From: a virus
DNA length: 30,104 nucleotides
Reading direction: 5' to 3' (one strand)
Virus record (IMG/VR): IMGVR_UViG_3300047562_001695
Location: 1-30,104 of that record
Part shown: one piece after another, positions 23,464 to 29,460 of the stretch
Layout: each line of letters opens with the position of its first letter
Position numbering within the stretch: position 1 is the stretch's first letter
Made by a program: the position numbers and the translations under genes
Notes under the pieces: model-generated
What the model was told of the DNA's origin: nothing
Databases searched by the model: none
What the model saw: the letters and a program-made list of their open reading frames with translations, nothing else

Positions 23464-24414
23464 GTGAAAAATATTTTAATAATCTTAATCCTAGCAGCCT
23501 GCGCAACCAACGGAGGCGATCGAAAGAATGAGAAGCGCAATCCTAGCGATGATATACAGGCGGCTTACTCTCAGGCAGTTGATCGTCTTAAAAATGATTT
23601 CTCTGAAAATGGCTGGATTGTTTCGCGCCATCAAGACGGGAACACGGAGCACGAAGGCGATTCGCTGATCTGGACTGGGTTGGCGATGGCTTCACTTCCC
23701 TGCGCAGATGGCGAGATGTTCTCGCGGCGGATGGCGAGGATGATCGACGAAAACGATGGCGCCATGGTTCGCTATGAGCCGCTAGGGGAATACGCTGGCG
23801 GGAGAGAGATCAGCTTCGATGGAGCGACAGGGCTTTATTTCGGGATATTCCAACGGATCCGCCAATGCCCAGATGAAGCGCAGATATGGAAAGCGACATG
23901 GCAGAATCACCTAACCTATCTGGAAGAAAATAACTGGAAGCTGCATCCAAACGCCGACGCCCTTGTTGCCCCTCCTTTCAATGTGATCCGCGATTACATC
24001 AGCTACCAGCTTGGGCTGACTGACGATATCCCCTCAGGCGTTCGCTTGCGATCCCTGGAAGCCGCAGCATTGACCTGGTCCTCTGCTGTGATCGAGAGCA
24101 AGAGCAGTTGCTTTCGCGTCCATCTCGCTTTCCTCTATATGCTTTTCCTCGATGATGCGGATCTAATGCTAGAAACGGCTTATGATGGATTCTGCTATGC
24201 GACAGAAGAAGCAGATATTCCAGCCATAGACCATTGGTGCGATCGAAAGAACATCGACGATTGGATCAAGACTTTTGAATATGATCTCTACGAGTACCGG
24301 CATCAACGTTGTGGCGGTTGGGAAAAGCCGGATGGGAAATCCCTCAAAACACCAGGATTGGATCTGATCTTTGGGATTCAGCTCGCCTATCCAGAGGTTC
24401 TAAATGGAAATTAG
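23464..24414 (+). CDS. Phage-encoded lipoprotein with a predicted helical enzyme-like domain, 316 aa (GTG start)
   Basis: The GTG at 23464 follows TAGGAG at a good distance. A short signal ends in the lipobox LAAC (cysteine at residue 13), so export and lipid anchoring are predicted. The mature part (about 300 aa) is rich in Trp, Tyr, Glu and Asp and has amphipathic helices (SLIWTGLAMASLPC, DGATGLYFGIFQRIRQC, WQNHLTYLEENNWKL, HLAFLYMLFLDDADLML). This suggests an all-alpha toroid like that of some glycosidases, although I see no proven catalytic set. Eleven cysteines, unusual for a phage protein, fit an exported environment. It lies between the fibre and lysis genes. Possible roles are cell-surface modification, exclusion of other phages, or saccharide hydrolysis. 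Confidence 0.6.
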   Translation: MKNILIILILAACATNGGDRKNEKRNPSDDIQAAYSQAVDRLKNDFSENGWIVSRHQDGNTEHEGDSLIWTGLAMASLPCADGEMFSRRMARMIDENDGAMVRYEPLGEYAGGREISFDGATGLYFGIFQRIRQCPDEAQIWKATWQNHLTYLEENNWKLHPNADALVAPPFNVIRDYISYQLGLTDDIPSGVRLRSLEAAALTWSSAVIESKSSCFRVHLAFLYMLFLDDADLMLETAYDGFCYATEEADIPAIDHWCDRKNIDDWIKTFEYDLYEYRHQRCGGWEKPDGKSLKTPGLDLIFGIQLAYPEVLNGN

Positions 24415-24658
24415 TTGGCAAACTCTCCAGATCATTGCTTCGATCGTGAGCGCGACAACGGTGATCGTCTGGCGTGTCGCGAAAGCCGCTGCGGATCTCC
24501 AGAAGATGTTGGCAGATCTGGATAAGAAAGTGGCCATCTTGGAGACAAAGACAACCAATGTCACGCATGATCATGATCTACTTGTACTTACTGCACAGAA
24601 AAGCGATGCCGCACATAGACGGCTCGATGAGCTTTACGAAAGGGCAGGAAATGAGTGA
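24404..24658 (+). CDS. Membrane-anchored coiled-coil protein, 84 aa (i-spanin or holin-associated type)
   Basis: It overlaps the lipoprotein end by 11 bases. An N-terminal hydrophobic helix (residues about 6-24, TLQIIASIVSATTVIVW) is followed by a heptad-patterned charged region (about 27-80, LQKMLADLDKKVAILETK...). One N-terminal span plus a coiled coil matches an inner-membrane spanin or an XhlA-type lysis protein. It directly precedes and overlaps the putative holin gene, which supports a lysis role. Confidence 0.6.
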   Translation: MEISWQTLQIIASIVSATTVIVWRVAKAAADLQKMLADLDKKVAILETKTTNVTHDHDLLVLTAQKSDAAHRRLDELYERAGNE

Positions 24659-24857
24659 AGACAAGAATCCGGAAGGTAAGCCATTTTGGAAGTCGAAGCG
24701 CTTTTATGCAACTCTTCTGACTGCTGTTCTGCCATTGGTTCCGCCGATCGCAGATTTCGCAGCGAAATATCCTGAGATGTATTCCGCGATACTCGCTGCT
24801 GTGTTCGGTTGGGTTGGCCTGAAGACCACCGAGCCAGTTCGCCTAAAGATGAAATGA
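24651..24857 (+). CDS. Putative holin, 68 aa
   Basis: The ATG at 24651 follows GGGCAGGAA and lies eight bases inside the previous gene. The 68-aa protein has a basic N-terminus (KSKRFY), one hydrophobic segment (YATLLTAVLPLVPPIADF), a short loop with charged residues (AAKYPEM), a second hydrophobic segment (YSAILAAVFGWVGL) and a basic tail (PVRLKMK). Two spans with charged ends fit a class II holin, which would release the cytoplasmic M15 peptidase at lysis. It is the last gene of the rightward late run before the regulator promoter. Confidence 0.7.
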   Translation: MSEDKNPEGKPFWKSKRFYATLLTAVLPLVPPIADFAAKYPEMYSAILAAVFGWVGLKTTEPVRLKMK

Positions 24858-24880
24858 TCCAGAACTGCGCATAATTTGTT

Positions 24881-24909
24881 TTGACTTCTGCGCACCCTAC
24901 GATTATAGA
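24881..24909 (+). promoter_or_regulatory. Sigma70 promoter for the ribbon-helix-helix gene
   Basis: TTGACT (24881-24886) and TATAGA (24904-24909) are separated by exactly 17 bases, with a start predicted near 24916 and the gene's ribosome site and ATG following at 24930-24946. This is one of the two best sigma70 matches in the window. Confidence 0.75.
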
Positions 24910-24943
24910 TATGACTCACCTTGACCACAGGAGGGAATTATCT

Positions 24944-25225
24944 ATGTCTTTATCTTTAGATGAGTATTTCGAGAGCCTATCTCCGAAGCATCAAAAGCAA
25001 TTCTGTGAAGTGATGGAATTCGCTATTCCAGAGAGAAAGGATCAGAAGCGGATCAGCGTCTTTCTCGATGTCGATCTTTTGGAGCGAATCGAAGCCGATG
25101 CGGAAGGCCATGGCGTATCGAAGGGGATTTATATCAATGCCGCGATTCGTGGATATTACGGTTTGATCCAATCGTTGAGTGATCTCAATGCGAGATTGGA
25201 AGGCGTAGATGCAACAAACAACTAA
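24944..25225 (+). CDS. Ribbon-helix-helix DNA-binding regulator, 93 aa
   Basis: The ATG at 24944 is preceded by AGGAGGG at optimal spacing; the longer upstream frame would start inside the promoter and is rejected. Residues about 36-72 form an Arc/CopG-type ribbon-helix-helix: a beta strand (RISVFLDVD), a helix (LLERIEADAEGHG), a turn and a second helix (SKGIYINAAIRGYYGL). The N-terminal 30 residues (LDEYFESLSPKHQKQF) form a helical extension. It has its own promoter and terminator and so is a free-standing regulator between the lysis and recombination modules. Its operator is not known; autoregulation is plausible. Confidence 0.75.
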   Translation: MSLSLDEYFESLSPKHQKQFCEVMEFAIPERKDQKRISVFLDVDLLERIEADAEGHGVSKGIYINAAIRGYYGLIQSLSDLNARLEGVDATNN

Positions 25226-25295
25226 GCAGCGAATCAAGGCGGAACAGCTTTGGCGACTCTCGCGATAGAATCCTCCATCATCGAATCAAAAACAA

Positions 25296-25321
25296 CCCCG
25301 GTCTTGGCCGGGGATTTTTTT
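25296..25321. terminator. Bidirectional intrinsic terminator
   Basis: CCCCGG (25296-25301) pairs with CCGGGG (25308-25313) around a 6-base loop and is followed on the plus strand by ATTTTTTT (T-run 25315-25321). On the minus strand the hairpin is followed by TTGTTTTTG, so it can end both the rightward regulator transcript and the leftward SSB operon. Confidence 0.85.
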
Positions 25322-25721
25322 AAAAAGGGATTGTATCCAGGGATGGATCGGAGCTTGGCGGCTCCTTGGCTTCTGGCTGGAACCCGCCGGACGATCTCCT
25401 CGCCTCAGCTTCCTTCCTAGATTCCATCGAAATCTTGTCAATATTCTTGCATTTCAACCGAAATCCCATCGATCCATCCTTCTTCTGGAAAGTCTCATGA
25501 TCCATCGATCCGCTGACGATCACCCTCCCTCCCTTATCAAGATACTGGCTCATCGTTTCCGCTCGCTTCCCCCATAGATCGCAATCAACCCAAAGCGTCT
25601 CACGATCCTTGCCAGGAGAATGTCCAATTGTGAAATTGAGAACCCTCTGCCCGTCGTGAATCGACTTCAATTCCGGCTTCCCTGCTATATATCCCTCAAT
25701 CGTCCAAACATTCATTGCCAT
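25320..25721 (-). CDS. ssb: Single-stranded DNA-binding protein
   Basis: This 133-aa OB-fold SSB has an N-terminal strand (MNVWTIEGYIAGKPEL), LNFTIGHSP, LWVDCDLWGKRAE, the loop LDKGGRVIVSGSM and KNIDKI. A Gly/Ser/Pro-rich tail ends in DTIPF, which keeps the acidic-hydrophobic tip (D-x-I-P-F) that recruits partner proteins. It coats single strands during replication and recombination. AGGAGGAAATGAG precedes the ATG. It is the last gene of the leftward recombination operon, starting one base after the upstream stop, and ends at the bidirectional terminator. Confidence 0.92.
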   Translation of the reverse strand: MAMNVWTIEGYIAGKPELKSIHDGQRVLNFTIGHSPGKDRETLWVDCDLWGKRAETMSQYLDKGGRVIVSGSMDHETFQKKDGSMGFRLKCKNIDKISMESRKEAEARRSSGGFQPEAKEPPSSDPSLDTIPF

Positions 25722-25722
25722 C

Positions 25723-25872
25723 TCATTTCCTCCTGAGTTCTTCTGCGAATTGTTTCTTGCCGCATTTCTTGCACGTCTTGGTTACGACAACATCTCCAGA
25801 GATGAAGAGTTCTGTCGACCAAATCCAATCGTGCATACAAAAGTATTTCCTGATCAGCTCTTTGAGCGTCAC
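25723..25872 (-). CDS. Small zinc-ribbon protein, 49 aa (GTG start)
   Basis: The GTG overlaps the TGA of the preceding gene, and its own stop is one base before the SSB start. It encodes 49 residues with a Cys at 12, His at 14 (YFCMHDW), then a CxxC knuckle (TCKKCGKKQF, Cys34 and Cys37). One Cys-x-His plus Cys-x-x-Cys set fits a structural zinc site. The protein is otherwise basic. Such small zinc proteins are frequent in phage early operons; a DNA- or protein-binding accessory role to SSB and the recombinase is inferred. Confidence 0.65.
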   Translation of the reverse strand: MTLKELIRKYFCMHDWIWSTELFISGDVVVTKTCKKCGKKQFAEELRRK

Positions 25873-25994
25873 TTCTTCGACTCCAGCTCCAGGTGCCTCC
25901 TATAGATCCGCCAAAAGATCCAGCAGACCAAAGAGACAGCAGAGAATCCTCCCGCGAGAAATCCGACGAGAAGATGAATCAGTTCCATGTTCAT
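25869..25994 (-). CDS. Small membrane protein in the recombination operon, 41 aa
   Basis: The ATG at 25994 overlaps the TGA of the RecT-like gene (ATGA) after GGAGGAGGA; a second in-frame ATG at 25988 is an alternative. The product (MNMELIHLLVGFLAGG..., quoted in part) has one strong hydrophobic span (residues about 5-26) and a positively charged end (WRIYRRHLELESKK). Coupling on both sides supports it as real. Why a membrane protein sits between recombinase and SSB is unclear. It could tether the replication/recombination complex or act on the host membrane; nothing in sequence decides. Confidence 0.6.
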   Translation of the reverse strand: MNMELIHLLVGFLAGGFSAVSLVCWIFWRIYRRHLELESKK

Positions 25995-26722
25995 GATTCC
26001 TCCTCCTGCGGCTTGTACTTCTCATAGACGATTTTCTCGACATCAGACATGCAGACTTCGAGATCCTGGATCTGAACAGACAGGAGCTTCCAATCGTCTT
26101 CTGGGACGTTGTAATCTTGGAAAAGTTTTAGCAGATCTCGCTTCTGCTCTGGAGTCCCTCGATAGATATGATTAGCTGGCTCAAGTTGCGGATCCGATGC
26201 TTCAGATTCAACATCGATCACTTCCCCATCCTGGTTTACAACAGCTCCCAATTCTTCAGGGACATAGGAAACCCCAGCGATACAATCTGGGAACATGGAT
26301 CGAGCCATTTCTGAGACGCATCGAGAGCGGAGCATCGCTCGCGGATATTTCTTCCAAGATGGATTCCCAAGAAGCTGGGCTGTCCTTGCATCTTCCATAG
26401 AGAATGAGAATCGAGCGATCTTGTGCCCAGGTCGCGACGCCTCGATCACACAGATTTCATTCGTCAGCTCGATGAAGTTCACGACGGCTCCTGGGCAATG
26501 TCGATAGATCTGCGCGAGCATGAGTTCTGCTGACATTGTTGGCTTGCCCTTGATCACGTGGATATGCGAGAGAGCCTGCATCGGAGGGATCTGGAGCTCC
26601 TGCCCCTTCTGCATGATCACGATCGCCTGCTCTGGCGTCTTGATCGCATCTGGCAGAAATCCAGATTTCAGATAGACTGCGGCCTGCTGCTTCATTTCAT
26701 GGAACGGAACTAATTGGCTCAA
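25991..26722 (-). CDS. recT: RecT-like single-strand annealing recombinase
   Basis: This 243-aa protein carries the pattern of phage RecT/DUF-type annealing proteins: LKSGFLPDAIKTPEQAIVIMQKG, then QELQIPPMQALSHIHVIKGKPTMSAELMLA (quoted in part), and further on PRAMLRSRCVSEMARSMFPD. The C-terminal 60 residues are acidic and variable. Members pair complementary single strands and drive phage recombination. It overlaps the upstream exonuclease by four bases and couples to the membrane protein downstream. No RecE/YqaJ-type 5'-3' exonuclease gene is present in the window. Confidence 0.88.
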   Translation of the reverse strand: MSQLVPFHEMKQQAAVYLKSGFLPDAIKTPEQAIVIMQKGQELQIPPMQALSHIHVIKGKPTMSAELMLAQIYRHCPGAVVNFIELTNEICVIEASRPGHKIARFSFSMEDARTAQLLGNPSWKKYPRAMLRSRCVSEMARSMFPDCIAGVSYVPEELGAVVNQDGEVIDVESEASDPQLEPANHIYRGTPEQKRDLLKLFQDYNVPEDDWKLLSVQIQDLEVCMSDVEKIVYEKYKPQEEES

Positions 26723-27348
26723 TGAATACCTCCATTCATTCCAGACGTGATATCTAGATAGATTCTTTCGGTCGATTGCACGTCTTGGCGATTGTATTTC
26801 TCGATCAGATCGATCTCATTATTCTCCCACCATTCAAAGCACTGTGTCGCGTCCTTCTCTCCATCACGCTGGATCTGGAGGCACCATTCTATATCCTTCA
26901 ATGAAGCTCGCTGAATGCTGCGTCCGGTTCCAAAGAAGCCTTGGATATCGACGTGACGACGAAGCAGCCACTCAGGCACAGAAAGTCCATTCGCCAAGTG
27001 GCGCCCCACAAGATAAGGCTGATCAAAATCGATATTGTTCTTGCCCACGAATTCATTAACGTCTTTCCCTGCGATGAATACATCGAGATCAGAAAGCAGA
27101 TCCCGCTCATTATCCGCACAGAAGAAATGAAAATCGCCGTTGTAAGAGATTCCACAGGCAATCACCCTTCCAGTGATCCAGCGGAGAGCTGCTTTCTCCC
27201 GCTCCGCCTCCCTCTTGTCTTCGATCGACTTCGCGATCTTTTCAGGATCTTTGAGCCTAGCATCTGGCTTGAACTCCTTTTGATCAAGATATTCCTCGAT
27301 CCGATCGGACTTGTACGTCTCGATATCGTAAACCAAATAATTCCTCAT
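26719..27348 (-). CDS. DEDDy-type 3'-5' exonuclease (PolB-exonuclease-like)
   Basis: This 209-aa DnaQ-superfamily exonuclease resembles stand-alone PolB-like proofreading domains. Motif I is YDIETY (Asp8, Glu10), motif II is NNIDFDQPYL (Asp109 after Phe108), and motif III is YNRQDV with Tyr185 and Asp189 in the Y-x3-D spacing of the DEDDy subgroup. An inserted charged region (about 13-58, including DPEKI and a Lys/Glu-rich helix) precedes WITGRVIACGISYNG. It would degrade 3' ends, two metal ions being held by the four acids. It is the second gene of the operon, starting in an ATGA overlap with the zinc-knuckle gene, and overlaps the RecT start. Confidence 0.85.
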   Translation of the reverse strand: MRNYLVYDIETYKSDRIEEYLDQKEFKPDARLKDPEKIAKSIEDKREAEREKAALRWITGRVIACGISYNGDFHFFCADNERDLLSDLDVFIAGKDVNEFVGKNNIDFDQPYLVGRHLANGLSVPEWLLRRHVDIQGFFGTGRSIQRASLKDIEWCLQIQRDGEKDATQCFEWWENNEIDLIEKYNRQDVQSTERIYLDITSGMNGGIH

Positions 27349-27494
27349 GCGTTGCTAACCTCCACCTGTCCTTCCACCCAGCAACAATCGCACACTGGAT
27401 CGGGCTCAAGATCGACAATCGATCCGGCTCGATCATCCAGTATCCAAGCATCGCGCACACCGCAGCGAGCGCATTCATAAAACTTTGTTGACAT
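27345..27494 (-). CDS. Small zinc-knuckle protein, first gene of the leftward operon, 49 aa
   Basis: The ATG at 27494 follows GGAGGAATC, and the stop overlaps the exonuclease ATG. The 49-aa acidic protein has two cysteine clusters: FYECARCGV (Cys8, Cys11) and VCDCCWVEG (Cys35, Cys37, Cys38), a likely zinc knuckle. It is too short and unusual to place in a family. Its start codon lies directly downstream of the -35 box of the opposing promoter, so the opposite regulator's transcription should interfere with this gene. Confidence 0.65.
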   Translation of the reverse strand: MSTKFYECARCGVRDAWILDDRAGSIVDLEPDPVCDCCWVEGQVEVSNA

Positions 27495-27517
27495 GATTCC
27501 TCCGAAATATTTATGAT
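27488..27517 (+). promoter_or_regulatory. Sigma70 promoter for the HTH regulator, overlapping the leftward operon start
   Basis: TTGACA (27488-27493, a perfect -35) and TATGAT (27512-27517) are separated by 18 bases, about 30 bases before the HTH start. The -35 overlaps the start codon of the leftward zinc-knuckle gene (27492-27494). The 52-base gap therefore holds both divergent ribosome sites (CCTCC at 27499-27503 and GGAGG at 27533-27537), and the two transcripts must cross. A clear promoter for the leftward operon is not visible. Confidence 0.7.
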
Positions 27518-27546
27518 TTTGGCTACCATACTGGAGGTTTATAATT

Positions 27547-27798
27547 ATGATCGAGTTGCGTCAACTCCTTTTTACGGCTCGGATTTCCCAGCAGGAATTG
27601 CTGAAAGAATGCAATAAAAGCGCGAAGAAGAAGGTACATCAGAGCCGCCTATCGCGGATAATGAACGGTGTTTGTTCAGCGACGGATCGCGAAAAGAATC
27701 GGATCAGGCTGGCTTTGTTTCGGATGGGGTTCAATGATGAAACAATCCTCAGGATTGCGGAGCTTCGTGCGGTTCCTGCGGAAAGCCATGTCAGTTAG
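27547..27798 (+). CDS. Small HTH regulator (Cro/CI-like), 83 aa
   Basis: The 83-aa basic protein is preceded by GGAGG. It carries a predicted helix-turn-helix: RISQQELLKECNK... then SRLSRIMNGVCSATDREKNRIRLAL, like the xenobiotic-response-element class (ISQQ-L...S-LS-I--G). It is the only gene between the divergent promoter and the helicase leader and faces the recombination operon, the layout of a lambda-like early switch. It may repress the leftward operon or itself. The operator is not identified. It is shorter than typical CI repressors and has no peptidase domain, so it looks more like a Cro. Confidence 0.65.
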   Translation: MIELRQLLFTARISQQELLKECNKSAKKKVHQSRLSRIMNGVCSATDREKNRIRLALFRMGFNDETILRIAELRAVPAESHVS

Positions 27799-27831
27799 TT
27801 ACTGGAAAGGAATATTCACCCTCACCTTCAG

Positions 27832-27850
27832 GAAGCGATTCTAGCGCTTC
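27832..27850. repeat. Inverted repeat GAAGCG-7-CGCTTC
   Basis: GAAGCG (27832-27837) and CGCTTC (27845-27850), separated by seven bases, lie 34 bases after the HTH gene stop. It could be an operator for one of the phage regulators or part of a weak terminator; no T-tract follows. Confidence 0.35.
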
Positions 27851-27865
27851 TGATCGACTACTACC

Positions 27866-27879
27866 CGCTATATATAGCG
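27866..27879. promoter_or_regulatory. 14-bp perfect palindrome, candidate operator
   Basis: CGCTATATATAGCG is a perfect 14-bp palindrome in the noncoding stretch between the HTH gene and the helicase. Symmetry and AT-rich core suit binding of a dimeric HTH or ribbon-helix-helix regulator, and TATATA could also serve as a -10 box with a weak -35 upstream. Confidence 0.4.
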
Positions 27880-27949
27880 CGGAAATCTTTCGCTTGAAAT
27901 GGCTTTTAATTCTGCGCCATGATCGCCGAACAGTTCCCTGGAAAAGAAA

Positions 27950-27981
27950 CATCCCGCGACAGGCGAACCATCGGCGGGATG
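27950..27981. repeat. Inverted repeat CATCCCGC-16-GCGGGATG
   Basis: An 8-bp perfect inverted repeat (27950-27957 and 27974-27981) with a 16-base spacer. In RNA it would form a hairpin in the helicase leader. With the neighbouring repeats it suggests a structured leader or a protein-binding region. Confidence 0.35.
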
Positions 27982-27995
27982 AAACCAAAACCACA

Positions 27996-28020
27996 AACAT
28001 TCATCGCATGAAGGAATGTT
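27996..28020. repeat. Inverted repeat AACATTC-11-GAATGTT
   Basis: A 7-bp perfect inverted repeat (27996-28002 and 28014-28020) ends 27 bases before the helicase TTG. A hairpin here could expose or hide the ribosome site AAAGGA. The whole gap 27799-28047 (249 bases) contains these repeats and no convincing gene. Confidence 0.35.
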
Positions 28021-28047
28021 GTCCATCCTCATAGAGAAAGGAACCGC

Positions 28048-29313
28048 TTGAAGCTACCAAACAAGACCCCAAAAGAAAAGATAATAAAGCTAATCACTGA
28101 TGTAATGCTCCGCAAAGCTGGCAACGGTCACGATGGATTCTCGCCATGGGGAAGCGAGATCATTGTTGTGGAAGATGAAGGCAGGAGATCCGCATATCTT
28201 TCTGACGATCAGAAAGTTTTAAAGCCTCTCACGATCCAGGGGATAGCCTCTGAGATTATTTCATACTGCGACCAGCAGAACATTTCCAATCTTCTCATGG
28301 ATCACGATCTCGCCGTTAGAACCGCAAAGACCTACCTTCTCAGGGCTATCCCAATGGATACTGAACAAGTAAAGCTATCAAGAAAAGCCGACGAGCCTGG
28401 ATATTGTCATTTCCGCCAGCCTTACAATCTATTAGAAAACGTCACAGAAGAACAGTTCCATGAATCTTGTCCGCTGTTCTCAGATTGGATCAATCGCGTC
28501 ACATTGAATCGCGATGCTTTCATCCACTTCATCGGAAGCATCTTTGAGAACAACAGCTACAACCAGCAATATCTGGTCTTGAAAGGATCGGGCGGCGATG
28601 GAAAAGGTTCGCTCCTGAATTGCCTGCACAAGTTCTTTGGGCCGATCTATGCTGCGTCCTTCATGTCGAGGATTCTGCACAAGGATTGGACTTCGACAAC
28701 TTACCAAAAGCGGCTGGTGACCTTCCCCGATGCTCAGAATCTCAAGCATTTGAACGAGGAGGTCTTCAAAGCGATCACTGGCGGGAATCCGGTGCCATAT
28801 CGGGGCCTTTACGAGAAAGAATTCACAGGCGTGAGCAAGGCGAAGTTCATCGTCTGCACGAATGAAGATGTCGACGTGAGCGGGATGTTGAGCGACTCCC
28901 GGCGTCGAATCTATTGCGAGATCAAACCGGCGCAGAAGGCGACACCCAATTATCAAGAGGATCTGATCGAGGAGAGCCAGGTCTTTTTCAGCTATTGCCA
29001 TACTCAATATCTGAAGCATTGTTCACAAGGTTTGCCGATCGCGACCGATGCGACAGTGGAGGATTATCTCCTAGAGGAAAGCTACGATGATTTTGATTCC
29101 TTCTTTTGTCAGTACATGGCGCCGAACGGATCCGTGAAGCGAGGGGATGTAAATCAACTCTTCAAGCATCAGGTGAGCCGAGACGGTCGCGAGTTCAAAC
29201 GATTCAAGCGATACCTTCAGAGAGTCCATGGTGTGACAGAAATCCGTATCGATGGCGTTCGACGCCTTAAAGGCGTGTGCATTCGTTCAGCAGTTCGTTC
29301 CCTCAGAAACTAA
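28048..29313 (+). CDS. SF3-type replicative helicase (D5/P4-like C-terminal domain), 421 aa
   Basis: It starts at a TTG with AAAGGA seven bases upstream. The ATPase core has Walker A GSGGDGKGS at 180-188 (G-x-x-G-x-G-K-G-S) and LVTFPDAQ near 223-230 at the Walker B position. Then come AITGGNPVPYRGLYEKEF, a motif-C-like FIVCTNED (Asn272) and DSRRR (284-288) with the arginine finger. This matches D5/P4 superfamily 3 helicases, which unwind DNA at phage origins. A primase domain is not recognisable in the N-terminal 120 residues, so it may be a helicase only. The C-terminal 80 residues look like a winged-helix. It lies directly upstream of the AT-rich candidate origin. Confidence 0.85.
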   Translation: MKLPNKTPKEKIIKLITDVMLRKAGNGHDGFSPWGSEIIVVEDEGRRSAYLSDDQKVLKPLTIQGIASEIISYCDQQNISNLLMDHDLAVRTAKTYLLRAIPMDTEQVKLSRKADEPGYCHFRQPYNLLENVTEEQFHESCPLFSDWINRVTLNRDAFIHFIGSIFENNSYNQQYLVLKGSGGDGKGSLLNCLHKFFGPIYAASFMSRILHKDWTSTTYQKRLVTFPDAQNLKHLNEEVFKAITGGNPVPYRGLYEKEFTGVSKAKFIVCTNEDVDVSGMLSDSRRRIYCEIKPAQKATPNYQEDLIEESQVFFSYCHTQYLKHCSQGLPIATDATVEDYLLEESYDDFDSFFCQYMAPNGSVKRGDVNQLFKHQVSRDGREFKRFKRYLQRVHGVTEIRIDGVRRLKGVCIRSAVRSLRN

Positions 29314-29331
29314 TCCCCCCTGTACAAGTCA

Positions 29332-29460
29332 GTAGTTATTCACCCTTAAACCACAGGTGGATAACTACCTTTATTCTAGTAATTCTCTATATATGTCACC
29401 CCTACCACCCCTTTATAATAGAATATATATTTTAGGTAGTAATAGGGTATATATAGAGAA
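29332..29460. other. Candidate replication origin: AT-rich region with paired DnaA-like boxes
   Basis: Two inverted DnaA-box-like nonamers, TTATTCACC (29336-29344) and the complement of GGTGGATAA (29356-29364, TTATCCACC), each match TTATNCACA at all but the last base. They form the arms of a 13-base inverted repeat (29332-29344 and 29356-29368). Just downstream is an AT-rich stretch (29369-29460) with runs such as TATAATAGAATATATATTTT, flanked by an 11-bp perfect inverted repeat. C-rich motifs (CACCCCTACCACCCC) occur between. It lies between the helicase and a nuclease gene. No experimental evidence supports it. Confidence 0.5.
29384..29459. repeat. 11-bp perfect inverted repeat flanking an AT-rich core
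   Basis: TCTCTATATAT (29384-29394) and ATATATAGAGA (29449-29459) are exact complements 54 bases apart. They bracket the AT-rich core of the candidate origin and could form a cruciform or pair in RNA. Confidence 0.6.

Noticed and set aside
25209-25268. 19-residue ORF overlapping the end of the ribbon-helix-helix gene, with a GGAAGG before its ATG
   Set aside because: Too short to judge and overlapping a real gene. It is coupled in position but has no recognisable feature; it could be revisited with ribosome profiling.
27791-28000. Minus-strand 69-residue ORF between the HTH and helicase genes
   Set aside because: No ribosome site and an unusual, Arg/Ser-rich product; the inverted repeats account for the region.
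27918-28010. 30-residue ORF in the helicase leader
   Set aside because: No ribosome site, and it spans an 8-bp inverted repeat that better explains the sequence.
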